Of a DNA stretch of 64,000 bases, positions 34,453 to 45,144 are shown in pieces; the stretch's first letter is position 1; each line of letters starts with the position of its first letter. The notes beneath the pieces were generated by a model. It was not told the DNA's origin, made no database searches, and was given only the letters and a program-made list of their open reading frames with translations. Source of the stretch: DASUPK01 sp963728875 (GTDB lineage Bacteria > Actinomycetota > Thermoleophilia > Solirubrobacterales > 70-9); NCBI GenBank assembly GCA_963728875.1, contig CAVSLJ010000003.1:186001-250000 (forward strand), in the 5' to 3' direction. The translations under genes and the position numbers were made by a program.

Positions 34453-35958
34453 CTAGCTGCCGACGACGCGATCGCGGCCCGCGTCCTTCGCCGCGTAGAG
34501 CGCGGTGTCGGCTCGCGCCGTCAGCGACTCGGCGCTCTCCGCTCCGTCCCAGCGGCAGACGCCGGCGGAGCAGCTCTGGCCCTCCGGGAGGCAGGCGCGG
34601 AGGCGCTCGAGCATCTGCTGGGCCTGTTCGAGGTCCGTCGCCGGCAGCGCAACCGCAAACTCCTCGCCGCCGTAGCGGGCGATGATGTCCCCCGCCCGCA
34701 GGGTCTGGGACCAGGAACCGGCCATCTGCTTGAGGAACCGATCGCCGGCCTGGTGGCCGTAAGTGTCGTTGTAGAGCTTGAACTTGTCGAGGTCGAGGAT
34801 CGCGACACAGAGCGCGCGACCATCCCGATCGGCACGGGACAGCTCCCGGCCCAGCTCCTCGTCCCAGGCCCGGCGGTTGAGCAGTCCCGTGAGATCGTCG
34901 GTCCGCGCCGCGACCTCGAGCCGGCCGAGGAGCTCACCGCGCTCGATCGCGATCGCCGCCTCGAGCGCCAACAGCCTGACCGCCCGGCGCGTCTCCCCAC
35001 CGAGCGCCTCCAGCGGCTCGCGCCAGTAGACGGCGAGCACGCCGACGGCGGTCCCCCTGTCCCTGAGGACCGGCTGCCAGAGCGCGGCGCTCGCCTCGAG
35101 GCTCGGCGAGAGCTCCTGCGCGGCCTTGGGGCTCCGGAGCCCCGCGAACCGGTCGGTTGCGGAGGTGAACGCCTGAATAGCCCCCGAGCCGGGGGTGACG
35201 AAGGGAAGCGAGACTCCCTCGCCGTCGGCGCCCGCGACCGCGGTCACCTGCAGGGCGTCGCCGGTGTGATTCGGGCGCCAGAGGACGGCCGCCGAGGCGT
35301 GCGCCGTTCGGACGGCCGCCGAGCAGATCGCCCAGCCGACCGCACGCGGATCGCTCTGGGTGGCGAGCTGTCTCGCAACCTCGCCCACCGCCTCGAGGTT
35401 CGCGGCCCGCCTGGCCGACGCGTCGGTCTCGCTCCGCAGTCGACCCGCGAGCGCGTCGACCAGCAGCCCGGCGACGAGGATGCTTCCGACGGTCACCACC
35501 CAGCGCGCGACCGGCGTGGGGCCACCGAGCTCCGTGAGCACCCAGCCATACGCGGCGGCGACCGCCGCGATCTGGACGAGGCCCCACCGCAGGCCGAAGA
35601 AGAAGAACGCATAGACCCCGATCCAGAGGTACCAGATCGTGTAATAGCCGCTGGGGTCGTGGCCGTAGTAGACGGCGCGGGTGACCACCACGGTCCCGAT
35701 GAACACGATGAAGGGCAGCGACGACCCCTGCATCCGGTTGCGGAGCAGAAGGAGCACGGCGCCTCCGACGTAGGCGAGGACGACGTTGCTCCACAGGGAC
35801 GCCGCGTCGTACGAGCTCGGGTGGGGCAGAAGCAGGGAGAGCGCGCCGATCGTGGCGCCGGCGAAAAACAGCAGGCCGAGCACCGTGGCCATGGTGCGCG
35901 ACTGATGGAACTCATGGCCGGCGACCCCTTTGTTCAGAGCCCCTTCGCCGGTATTCAC
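34453..35958 (-). CDS. Membrane-bound GAF-GGDEF diguanylate cyclase
   Basis: A c-di-GMP synthase of about 500 residues. Six membrane helices (about the first 170 residues) are followed by a GAF-like sensor domain and a C-terminal GGDEF domain. The active site is RYGGEEF, and the inhibitory I-site RAGD lies five residues before it, so product feedback is expected. The metal/GTP motif LDLDKFKLYNDTYGHQ is intact. Start taken at GTG 35958; the frame stays open to 36132 and a later ATG at 35892 is possible. Divergent from the VOC gene at 36033. Confidence 0.9.
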   Translation of the reverse strand: MNTGEGALNKGVAGHEFHQSRTMATVLGLLFFAGATIGALSLLLPHPSSYDAASLWSNVVLAYVGGAVLLLLRNRMQGSSLPFIVFIGTVVVTRAVYYGHDPSGYYTIWYLWIGVYAFFFFGLRWGLVQIAAVAAAYGWVLTELGGPTPVARWVVTVGSILVAGLLVDALAGRLRSETDASARRAANLEAVGEVARQLATQSDPRAVGWAICSAAVRTAHASAAVLWRPNHTGDALQVTAVAGADGEGVSLPFVTPGSGAIQAFTSATDRFAGLRSPKAAQELSPSLEASAALWQPVLRDRGTAVGVLAVYWREPLEALGGETRRAVRLLALEAAIAIERGELLGRLEVAARTDDLTGLLNRRAWDEELGRELSRADRDGRALCVAILDLDKFKLYNDTYGHQAGDRFLKQMAGSWSQTLRAGDIIARYGGEEFAVALPATDLEQAQQMLERLRACLPEGQSCSAGVCRWDGAESAESLTARADTALYAAKDAGRDRVVGS

Positions 35959-36032
35959 GTTCCGAATATCGCCAATTTCCACGAGGGGGTCATCCGTAAT
36001 CTTCCGAAATCGAGCGGGTCTACCCTGAACTG

Positions 36033-36905
36033 ATGAGCGAAAACGGCTCAATCGACCCCGGTACCACGATGGGCCCGGTTCGCCTGACCGTCGCGGACCT
36101 CGACCGCGTCCGCGACTTCTACCGCGATGCAATCGGGCTCACCGAGCTCGGGCCGCAGGACGGGACCGTTCGCCTCGGAACGAAGGGGGTCGTCCCCCGG
36201 TCCATCGTCGAGCTGGCCCCCGATCCGGACGCGCCCCCGCGTCCGCGCGGTACCAGCGGCCTCTTCCACCTGGCGATCCTGGTTCCCAGCCGCGCCGACC
36301 TCGCCCGCGCCCTGCAGCGCGTCGCCGAGGCCGGCTGGCGCCTCAGCGGGGCATCGGATCACCTGGTCAGCGAGGCTCTCTATCTGAGCGACCCCGAGGG
36401 AAACGGGATCGAGCTCTACCGTGACCGGCCCCGCGAGGAGTGGCCGGTCCGCGACGGTGTCCTGCAGATGGACACGCTTCCGCTGGATCTCGATGGCGTG
36501 CTCGGCGAGCTGCGCCGCGAGGACGCCGCGGCCGCCATGCCGGAGGGCACCCGGATCGGGCATGTCCACCTGAACGTCGGCGACCTGACCGCGGCCGAGT
36601 CCTTCTACTCCGGCGCGCTCGGCTTCGACGTCACCGTCCGTGGCTACCCCGGCGCCCTCTTCGTCTCGGCCGGCGGCTACCACCATCACGTCGGACTCAA
36701 CACCTGGGCCGGCGAGGGCGCACCTCCCCCGCCGGCCGGCAGCCGCGGGCTTCGGCGCTTCGAGATCGAGCTGCCCGGGGCCGACCAGCTCGCCGCGGAG
36801 GAGGATCGTCTCCGCGAGGCCGGCTTCGAGCCCGCCCGGGATGGCGACCGGGTCCGGGTCGCCGACCCGTCAGGCAACGAGGTGGTCCTCAGCGCCTCAG
36901 CCTGA
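36033..36905 (+). CDS. Two-domain VOC (glyoxalase/extradiol dioxygenase-like) protein
   Basis: A 290-residue protein with two vicinal-oxygen-chelate domains (about 14-130 and 170-290). Metal-ligand candidates are FHLAILV and GIELYRD in the first half, and IGHVHLNVGDL, YHHHVGLNTW and NEVVLSA in the second. The architecture is like CatE catechol-2,3-dioxygenases. TACCCT (36021-36026) lies 6 nt before ATG, suggesting a leaderless start. It converges on another VOC gene with a 9-bp overlap. Confidence 0.87.
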   Translation: MSENGSIDPGTTMGPVRLTVADLDRVRDFYRDAIGLTELGPQDGTVRLGTKGVVPRSIVELAPDPDAPPRPRGTSGLFHLAILVPSRADLARALQRVAEAGWRLSGASDHLVSEALYLSDPEGNGIELYRDRPREEWPVRDGVLQMDTLPLDLDGVLGELRREDAAAAMPEGTRIGHVHLNVGDLTAAESFYSGALGFDVTVRGYPGALFVSAGGYHHHVGLNTWAGEGAPPPPAGSRGLRRFEIELPGADQLAAEEDRLREAGFEPARDGDRVRVADPSGNEVVLSASA

Positions 36906-37313
36906 GGCGGTCGCGGTCGACTGGCCGACCTCGATCAGATGGCCGTCCGGGTCGCGCATGTAGCAGCGGATCTCGGCTCCCCGGTCCTGCGGCGGGGTGA
37001 GGAACTCGGCGCCCTTCCCACTCCATTCCTCATAGCGGGCCTGGATGTCGGCGACCCTGATGTTGAGGAACGCGCTCACCCGGTTCGGGTCGTCCGGCAC
37101 ATCGAGGACCACCTCGGGCTTGTCCTCCGTCGGGGCGCCGCCGACGTTGATGATCACCCAGCTGTTGGCGACCTGCAGGATGGTCGGCTCGCCCTCCATC
37201 ACTATCTCACCGCCGAGAACGTCCCTGTAGAACGCGGCCGAGCGCGGCACATCGGCGCTGACGATGAAATGGGTCAGGACGAAGCCCTCGCTCGGTGCCG
37301 GAAAATCGGCCAT
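36897..37313 (-). CDS. Single-domain VOC family protein
   Basis: A 138-residue glyoxalase/bleomycin-resistance-fold protein with LTHFIVSADVPRSAAFYRDV at the start and the C-terminal MRDPDGHLIEVGQ containing the last metal ligand Glu. The middle loop GGAPTEDKPEVVLDVP is typical of lactoylglutathione-lyase-like proteins of unknown substrate. Unlike the convergent two-domain VOC protein, it would need to dimerise to form its sites. Function unassigned. Confidence 0.86.
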   Translation of the reverse strand: MADFPAPSEGFVLTHFIVSADVPRSAAFYRDVLGGEIVMEGEPTILQVANSWVIINVGGAPTEDKPEVVLDVPDDPNRVSAFLNIRVADIQARYEEWSGKGAEFLTPPQDRGAEIRCYMRDPDGHLIEVGQSTATASG

Positions 37314-37435
37314 CGACGGCCCAGGCTAGCGCCCATACCTCGTGTCGAACCGCGTATTGCGATTTTTATACGCGCGGACAATGCCGTGACCGGGCGTCCG
37401 CCTCTAATCTCCGACTCGTTCGTGTGACCAACCTC

Positions 37436-37455
37436 GGCGCGCCCACAGGCGCGCC
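37436..37455 (+). promoter_or_regulatory. Leader hairpin upstream of glnN
   Basis: GGCGCGCC is repeated at 37436-37443 and 37448-37455 around CACA. Because the 8-mer is self-complementary, the pair can form a stem-loop directly ahead of the ribosome site GAGGAGG (about 37464-37470) of the glutamine synthetase gene. The 168-bp gap 37314-37481 holds nothing else I can name. Confidence 0.4.
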
Positions 37456-37481
37456 ACGCCTGCGAGGAGGCTGCCCCGACG

Positions 37482-39625
<2,144 letters not shown>

Positions 39626-39626
<1 letters not shown>

Positions 39627-39721
39627 CGGTCACCAGGCCGCTCCACTTCGGAGCGCAGGGCGAAGCCCGAAGCGACTTGCGTGGGGCGGTTGCTTGTGAC
39701 CGCGATCTGATGGCGAAGCCG
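39626..39721 (+). repeat. Structured intergenic repeat, copy 2
   Basis: Homologous to 4655-4750. Closing stem GCGGTCAC/GTGACCGC (39626-39633 with 39696-39703), inner hairpin CGCTCC/GGAGCG, the GGGC-GAA-GCCC hairpin (39658-39668), a 23-nt core (39657-39679) identical to copy 1, and trailing GGC-GAA-GCC (39712-39720). Three base pairs of the closing stem differ from copy 1, each as a compensated pair. It lies between glnN and the MarR-GNAT gene, 37 bp before the latter. Confidence 0.72.
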
Positions 39722-39733
39722 TCTGCCTGAAGC

Positions 39734-39758
39734 TATTCTTTGACTTAGTCAAGGAATA
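39734..39758 (+). promoter_or_regulatory. 25-bp near-perfect palindrome over the MarR-GNAT start
   Basis: The arms 39734-39745 and 39747-39758 are inverted repeats matching at 11 of 12 positions around a central T (core TTGACT-T-AGTCAA, outer TATTC/GAATA). The right arm ends on the A of the start codon. The position and symmetry fit an autoregulatory operator for the MarR-type protein that follows; TATTCT may also be its -10. Confidence 0.65.
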
Positions 39759-40693
39759 TGGCGAGCGCTGCGAAGAAGGATGAGGAGCACCGCGTCGCAG
39801 CGGTCCGTGCCTTCAACCGGCTCTATCCGCTGAAGGTCGGCCTCCTTTCCCCCGGCTACCTGCACAGCTCGTTCTCGATCACCGAGGCGCGGGTGATCCA
39901 TGAGATCGCCACGCACCCGGGGACGGGGGTCGTCCACCTCCGTCATGAGCTCGGTCTGGATCCCGGGTATCTGAGCCGGATCCTCAACCGTCTCGAGGCC
40001 GAGGGCCTGGTCAGGCGCATGCGCTCGAGCTCCGACCGCCGCCGTCAGCTGGTCGAGCTGACCGCCAAAGGGCGCCGCACCTTCGCAAGCCTCGACCGAC
40101 GCTCGGGCGCGGAGATCGGCGAGGTGCTCGGTGCCTACTCGGACGAGCAGCAGCGGCGCCTTGTGGAGGCCATGGGCTCGATCCGGCGGATTCTCGGCGA
40201 GCCGCTGGAGCAACGCCGCGTGGAGATCAGCGAGATCCGTCCCGGCGACCACGGCTGGGTGCTCGAGCGGCACGCACACCTCTACGACGACGAGCTCGGC
40301 TGGCCGCCCGCCTTCGAGGCCCTGGTCGCCCGGATCGTCGCCGACCACCTGAGCGATCACGAGGACGAACGCGAGCGAGCCTGGATCGCGGAGCTCGACG
40401 GCGAGCGGGCGGGCGCCGTCTACTGCGTCCGCAACTCGGAGGACATCGCCCAGCTTCGCCTCCTCTTCGTCGAGGACTGGGCGCGCGGCCTCGGCGTCGG
40501 TCGCAAGCTGGTCGACCGCTGCATCCGCTTCGCCCGTTCGAAGGGCTACGAGCGGATGGTGCTCTGGACCAACAGCTCCCTCGAGAGCGCCCGCCGGATC
40601 TACGACGCGGCCGGCTTCACGCAGACGAGCGAGGCGCCGCACGAGGCGTTTCCCGAGGGCACGATCGGCCAGGAGCTCTGGCTGGACCTCTAA
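39758..40693 (+). CDS. MarR-GNAT fusion: transcription regulator with acetyltransferase domain
   Basis: A 311-residue bifunctional protein. The N-terminal MarR winged helix (about 1-145) has recognition helix LDPGYLSRILNRLEAEGLV and wing SSDRRRQLVELTAKG. The C-terminal GNAT domain (about 157-311) has the acetyl-CoA loop VEDWARGLGVGRKLVDRCI and a terminal RRIYDAAGF motif. Such fusions are widespread and their ligands mostly unknown. It probably represses itself through the palindrome at 39734-39758. The structured repeat lies just upstream. Confidence 0.92.
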   Translation: MASAAKKDEEHRVAAVRAFNRLYPLKVGLLSPGYLHSSFSITEARVIHEIATHPGTGVVHLRHELGLDPGYLSRILNRLEAEGLVRRMRSSSDRRRQLVELTAKGRRTFASLDRRSGAEIGEVLGAYSDEQQRRLVEAMGSIRRILGEPLEQRRVEISEIRPGDHGWVLERHAHLYDDELGWPPAFEALVARIVADHLSDHEDERERAWIAELDGERAGAVYCVRNSEDIAQLRLLFVEDWARGLGVGRKLVDRCIRFARSKGYERMVLWTNSSLESARRIYDAAGFTQTSEAPHEAFPEGTIGQELWLDL

Positions 40694-40771
40694 TTGGGAC
40701 CTTTCGATCAAACGTCCAATTGACGCCTGGGACCTAACTAGTCGGTATCGCCTCGGCCGATTAATTAGTGA

Positions 40772-41761
40772 ATGGAGACACAGGCGGAACGCCTACGGGC
40801 GATCATCAAGACCCAAAGCGAGATCGCGGCCGCGGACCTGGATTCCGGCGAGGTCATGCGGCTGGTGGCCCACCGCGCCCAGGAGCTCACGGGCGCGAGC
40901 GCCGGCGTGATCGAGGTCCCCGACCGAGACCAGATGGTCTACACGGTCACCACCGGCGACGCGACCCCCTACCTCGGCATCCGGCTCGACCGCGACAGCA
41001 GCCTTTCCGGCATGGCCCTTGACCTCGATCAGGTGCTCCACTGCAACGACACCGAGGTGGACCCACGGATGGACCGCGCGGCCTCGCGCAGAGTGAACGC
41101 CCGCTCGATGATCGCCGTGCCCCTGCGGCACGGCGGCGATGCCGTCGGAGTGCTCAAGGTCTACTCGTCCGCTCCGGACGCCTTCGGGCCGGAGGAGGTC
41201 GAAACGCTTCAGCTGCTCACCGAGTCGATCTCGGCCCAGATGGCTCATGCCTCGCTCTTCGAGGTCAAGGAGAAGGAGAGCAGGACGGACGCCCTCACCG
41301 GCCTTCTCAACCGGCGGGCGTATGAAGAGCGACTGGCGATCGAGGCGGCAAGGAGCGCTCGCTATGCCCATCCGCTGGGGCTCGGCCTCTTCGACCTCGA
41401 CGGCTTCAAGGCGGTCAACGATCAGCTCGGCCATCCCGCCGGTGACACGGTCCTCCAAGGCGTCGCCGAAGCGATCAATTCGTCCCGGCTGACCGACGAT
41501 GCATTCCGCATCGGCGGCGACGAATTCGCGCTGTTGATGCCGGAGACCAAGCTCGAGGGCGCGAAGATCGCGGCGACACGGGTTGTCACGGCGATCGAGG
41601 CGGCGGAGCTCGGTGACGGCAAGGTCACCGCCTGCTTCGGGGTCGCGTCTCTGACCAGCGGCGACGGGCTCGCGCTCCACGATGTGGCTGACCGCTCGCT
41701 CCTGGCCGCGAAGCGTCGCTCGCCGTTCAGAACCCGGACCGTGCCCAGGTTCGCTCGCTGA
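40772..41761 (+). CDS. GAF-GGDEF diguanylate cyclase
   Basis: A cytoplasmic 329-residue c-di-GMP synthase: GAF sensor domain (about 15-160) then a GGDEF domain (about 170-320). The active site is FRIGGDEFALL, with the I-site RLTD five residues before it, and the GTP/metal segment FDLDGFKAVNDQLGHPAGD. It is the soluble counterpart of the membrane cyclase at 34453. The 78-bp gap before it carries an imperfect inverted repeat (AATTGGGAC/GTCCAATT) right after the previous stop. Confidence 0.9.
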   Translation: METQAERLRAIIKTQSEIAAADLDSGEVMRLVAHRAQELTGASAGVIEVPDRDQMVYTVTTGDATPYLGIRLDRDSSLSGMALDLDQVLHCNDTEVDPRMDRAASRRVNARSMIAVPLRHGGDAVGVLKVYSSAPDAFGPEEVETLQLLTESISAQMAHASLFEVKEKESRTDALTGLLNRRAYEERLAIEAARSARYAHPLGLGLFDLDGFKAVNDQLGHPAGDTVLQGVAEAINSSRLTDDAFRIGGDEFALLMPETKLEGAKIAATRVVTAIEAAELGDGKVTACFGVASLTSGDGLALHDVADRSLLAAKRRSPFRTRTVPRFAR

Positions 41762-41831
41762 ATAAGCTCCGCAGATCGACTTCCAGGTCCGAAAAGACGA
41801 CCTGCACGAGACGCGCTTCGCCGAGAGCGAG

Positions 41832-42845
41832 GTGCCGGAGATCGCGGACGGCCAGGTCCTGCTCGGGGTCGACACGTTCGGCCTCACCACCAACAACATC
41901 ACCTATGCCGTGATGGGCGAGGCGATGAACTACTGGAACTTCTTCCCGACGGAGGAGGAGGGCTGGGCGCGGATGCCCGTCTGGGGGTTCGCCGACGTGG
42001 TCGCCAGCGAGGCAGAGGGGGTGCCGGAGGGGACGAGAGTCTTCGGCTACCTCCCTCCCGCCTCACACCTCGTCGTCCAGCCGGACCGCGCCGACCCGCT
42101 CGACTTCGTCGACACGACGCCGCACCGCGCAGCGCTCCCCGCCGCCTACAACCGCTACGTCCGCGTCGCGGGAGTGCCGTTCTACGAAGAGAGGAACGAG
42201 GACCCGCAGATGCTGCTCTGGCCGCTCTACTTCACCTCGTTCCTGATCGACGATTTCCTCGACGACTCGGCCTTCTTCGGGGCCGAGACTGCGGTGCTCT
42301 CCTCGGCCTCGAGCCGCACGTCCTCCGCCCTCGCCTACCTGCTCGACAAGCGCGATGGCACCGAGGTGATCGGGCTGACCTCGCCGGGGAACGTCGAATT
42401 CACCGAGTCGCTCGGCGTCTACGGCACGGTCGTGCCCTACGAGGAGATCGACTCGGTTGAGGTGAAGCCGGCGGTCTACGTGGACATGTCCGGCGATGCA
42501 AAGGTGAGGAGCGCCGTCCACGGCCACTTCGGGGACGAGCTCAAGCATTCCGCCGCCGTCGGCATCACCCACCGCGAGGACCTCGGCGGCGGCGCCGAGC
42601 TCGCCGGGCCGCAGCCCGTCTTCTTCTTCGCCCCGGATCGCCTCCGCAAGCGAACGGAGGACTGGGGCCCGGATGAGTTGAACCAGCGCATCGCCGACGC
42701 CTGGGCTCCCTTCGTGGAGTGGACCCGGGACTGGCTGCAGGTCGAGCACGGCTCCGGGCCGGAGGACGTCGAGCGCATCTACCGCGAGCTGCTCGACGGC
42801 AAGTCCGACCCGGCGGTCGGGCACGTGCTCTCGCCCGGCGACTAG
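41832..42845 (+). CDS. DUF2855 family protein
   Basis: A 337-residue protein from GTG 41832 that belongs to the DUF2855 family of reductase-like proteins (medium-chain-dehydrogenase-like layout: GQVLLGVDTFGLTTNNITYA, FGYLPPASHLVV, TAVLSSASSRTSSALAYLL). The homologous reading clearly continues 19 codons upstream (DFQVRKDDLHETRFAESE), but no ATG/GTG/TTG lies there before TAA at 41763. ATC at 41775 sits at the expected start, 6 nt after TAAGCT. So either a rare ATC start or a base change. Function unknown. Confidence 0.82.
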   Translation: MPEIADGQVLLGVDTFGLTTNNITYAVMGEAMNYWNFFPTEEEGWARMPVWGFADVVASEAEGVPEGTRVFGYLPPASHLVVQPDRADPLDFVDTTPHRAALPAAYNRYVRVAGVPFYEERNEDPQMLLWPLYFTSFLIDDFLDDSAFFGAETAVLSSASSRTSSALAYLLDKRDGTEVIGLTSPGNVEFTESLGVYGTVVPYEEIDSVEVKPAVYVDMSGDAKVRSAVHGHFGDELKHSAAVGITHREDLGGGAELAGPQPVFFFAPDRLRKRTEDWGPDELNQRIADAWAPFVEWTRDWLQVEHGSGPEDVERIYRELLDGKSDPAVGHVLSPGD

Positions 42846-42885
42846 ACGCGGCAGACCCGCCGTCCTAGTCTTGGACTACGGCGCT

Positions 42886-43473
42886 GTGAGGCTCACGACG
42901 ACAGCCCTGATCGCGGCTGCATTGCTCGCGGGGTGCGGCTCCTCGTCGAGTGGGGGAACGACCGCGGCGTCCACGCCATCCCCGCCGGTCCCATCGCCGA
43001 CACCGGTGGCCGCGTCCGCCCACCATCACCATCTGCAACCACCATGCTCCCGGCGGGCTCGAGCGGTGCTCGCGAAGGCGGCTTCGGTTCAGTCGGACGC
43101 CGTGGCCGGCTCTCCGTTCAAGGCCTCGAACGGGGCGGCGGGCTGCCGGCTGCACGCCGGAGATGTGCAGGCGATCGCGATGCTCGACAGCGCACCCCAG
43201 GCGTACGTCCGGATGGAGCGCGAGCAGGTCGAGTTCTGGCAGAACGTCGAGTGGTCCCACAAGGCGGCTCGCGCGGCGCCGCGCCCGGTCACGACGCTGG
43301 AGCTCGGTGGCTACTGGTTCCCGGTGGAGAGCCGTCTGCTGACCACCGACGGCGTGCGCCTGATCACGGTGAAGGTGAGAGCGCCGTCAGCGGGCCCGGC
43401 CGAGCGCAGGGCCAGCGCCATCGCGCTGGCACACGTCTACCTCGGCCCGCCGCGAAAACCGCCCGGCTACTAG
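42886..43473 (+). CDS. Lipoprotein, unknown function
   Basis: A 195-residue secreted protein with a clear lipoprotein signal (MRLTTTALIAAALLAGCGS; lipobox LLAGC), a Ser/Pro/Thr linker, a short His cluster (AHHHHLQ) and a compact domain with two Cys (PPCSRRA, AGCRLHA). GTG at 42886 is preferred to the in-frame TTG at 42871 because it gives the ideal signal. Convergent, 4-bp overlap with the antiporter gene. No family recognised. Confidence 0.75.
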   Translation: MRLTTTALIAAALLAGCGSSSSGGTTAASTPSPPVPSPTPVAASAHHHHLQPPCSRRARAVLAKAASVQSDAVAGSPFKASNGAAGCRLHAGDVQAIAMLDSAPQAYVRMEREQVEFWQNVEWSHKAARAAPRPVTTLELGGYWFPVESRLLTTDGVRLITVKVRAPSAGPAERRASAIALAHVYLGPPRKPPGY

Positions 43474-45056
43474 ACCTCCAGCCGCTGCTCCTCGAGGTCG
43501 AGCTCGCGCTCGACTCGCCGCATCACGTCGACGCTGATTCGGCGACCGTTGCGCAGCTCGACCAGGGCCTCACGCTGGGATGCGTAGATCTCGTGCATAA
43601 GCCGCTGGTAGGCGAGCGAGCGTTCCTCGATCCCGTCCGATCCGTCCACCGCCCCCGCCTGCGCAGCGAACCGCCGCTTCCGGAACCGGTAGAGGGCGCG
43701 GACCCGCTCGATCGTCTCGTCGTTGGTCCACTCCTCGCCCTCGAGCGCCTCCATCCGGTCAAGAGCGGCGCGGGCGATCACCAGCCTGGCCTTGATCTCC
43801 TCGTGCTGCTCGTCCTCGCCGTCGTCGACCACCCCGAGCTTGCGGATCAGCCAGGGCAGGGTCAGCCCCTGTCCCACGACGGTGACGAGGATCAGGGAGA
43901 AGGTGATGAACTGGATCAGGTCGCGGCCCGGCAGCGGAGCGCCGGCGTCCGTATGGATTGGCAGGGCAAGCGCCGCGGCCAGCGAGACCGCGCCTCGCAT
44001 CCCCGACCAGCCGCCCACGACTCGCAGGCGCCAAGTCGAGCGCCGGGCAATCTGGGATGGCCGGTGGTCGAGCGTCCGGATGACCATGGCCATCGCGAAC
44101 TGCCAGATATAGCGCAGCATGATCACCGCAGCGCAGACGAGCGCCGCGTACCCGACCACCTGGCTCGCCGAACTGCCGGCCAGCCCATCCACGATCGCCG
44201 GCAACTGCAATCCGATCAGGATGAACAGGGTCGCATTCAGCAAGAAGGTGAGGATTGACCACATCGCGTAGCCCTGCATCCGGCTCTCCGGCGAGGCGAT
44301 CTCGGGCGCCCGCCAGCCCAGGTAGAGCCCACAGGCGACCACCGCCAGGACGCCGGAGACGCCGATCTGGTCGGCGGGGATAAAGGCCCCATAGGCGCTG
44401 AACAGGGAAATCGTCAGCTCGGTGTTGACGTCGCTCACCCGCCGCCGGACCTCGGCGATCACGTAGCCGACGACGAGGCCGATCGCGACCCCGCCCGCGA
44501 CGTCCCCGAAGAAGGTCAGGACCGTGTGCCCCGCAGAAACCGTCTCCCCGATCGCGGCGGCGACCGCGACCTTGTACATGACGAGAGCCGCAGCGTCGTT
44601 GATCATGCTCTCGCCCTCGAGAATGTTGATGAGCCGGCGCGGAGCTCCGACCCGCCTCATGATCGCCGTAGCGGCCGCGGGGTCGGTCGGAGAGACGATC
44701 GCGCCGAGTGCGAAGGCCATCGCCCAAGGCAGGTCGATCACCTCGTGGGCGATCACCCCGACGCAACCGGCCGTGAAGATCGTCAGCCCGACCGAGTTGA
44801 GGACGATGACTCGGGTGTCGTCGCGCAGGCTCCGCAGGTCGGCGAAGAACGACGACGAGTAGAGCAGCGGGGGCAGGAAGACGAGCAGGACCAGGTCCGG
44901 ATTGAGCGTGATGTCCGGGATCCCGGGGATCAGACCCAGCACCAGCCCGCCGATCACGAGCGGGATCGGATAGGGCAGGGAGAGCCGGTTGGCCAGTGCG
45001 TTCAGGCCGGCGGCCGAGACGAAGAGCGCGGCGAGCAGGATTTGCACGTCCCCCAT
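43470..45056 (-). CDS. Na+/H+ antiporter, CPA1 (NhaP/NhaK-like)
   Basis: A membrane antiporter for sodium or potassium against protons, 528 residues with about 12 helices and a long cytoplasmic C-terminus (about 400-528) rich in charged residues. CPA1 hallmarks: VFLPPLLYSSSF, SPTDPAAATAIM, and ESMINDAAALVMYKVA holding the ion-binding Asn-Asp pair (ND). The C-terminal Na+/H+ exchanger motif GGWSGMRGAVSLAAALALP is intact. A GC palindrome (GGCCGGCCGGCC) precedes its promoter side near 45108-45120. Confidence 0.92.
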   Translation of the reverse strand: MGDVQILLAALFVSAAGLNALANRLSLPYPIPLVIGGLVLGLIPGIPDITLNPDLVLLVFLPPLLYSSSFFADLRSLRDDTRVIVLNSVGLTIFTAGCVGVIAHEVIDLPWAMAFALGAIVSPTDPAAATAIMRRVGAPRRLINILEGESMINDAAALVMYKVAVAAAIGETVSAGHTVLTFFGDVAGGVAIGLVVGYVIAEVRRRVSDVNTELTISLFSAYGAFIPADQIGVSGVLAVVACGLYLGWRAPEIASPESRMQGYAMWSILTFLLNATLFILIGLQLPAIVDGLAGSSASQVVGYAALVCAAVIMLRYIWQFAMAMVIRTLDHRPSQIARRSTWRLRVVGGWSGMRGAVSLAAALALPIHTDAGAPLPGRDLIQFITFSLILVTVVGQGLTLPWLIRKLGVVDDGEDEQHEEIKARLVIARAALDRMEALEGEEWTNDETIERVRALYRFRKRRFAAQAGAVDGSDGIEERSLAYQRLMHEIYASQREALVELRNGRRISVDVMRRVERELDLEEQRLEV

Positions 45057-45144
45057 CGCCAGGCATTTTCCCGGACCGTGGCGATCCGGGGAGTGCGATC
45101 AGACCCGGCCGGCCGGCCGGCTGTAGTTGCTCGCCATGGTCGAT

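Noticed and set aside
40694..40771. c-di-GMP riboswitch before the GAF-GGDEF gene
   Set aside because: The gap is only 78 bp and lacks the conserved GEMM bases; it has only an imperfect inverted repeat.
45100..45125. GGCCGGCCGGCC run as a terminator or attachment site
   Set aside because: A simple GC palindrome without a T-run or a matching second site; no integrase in the window.
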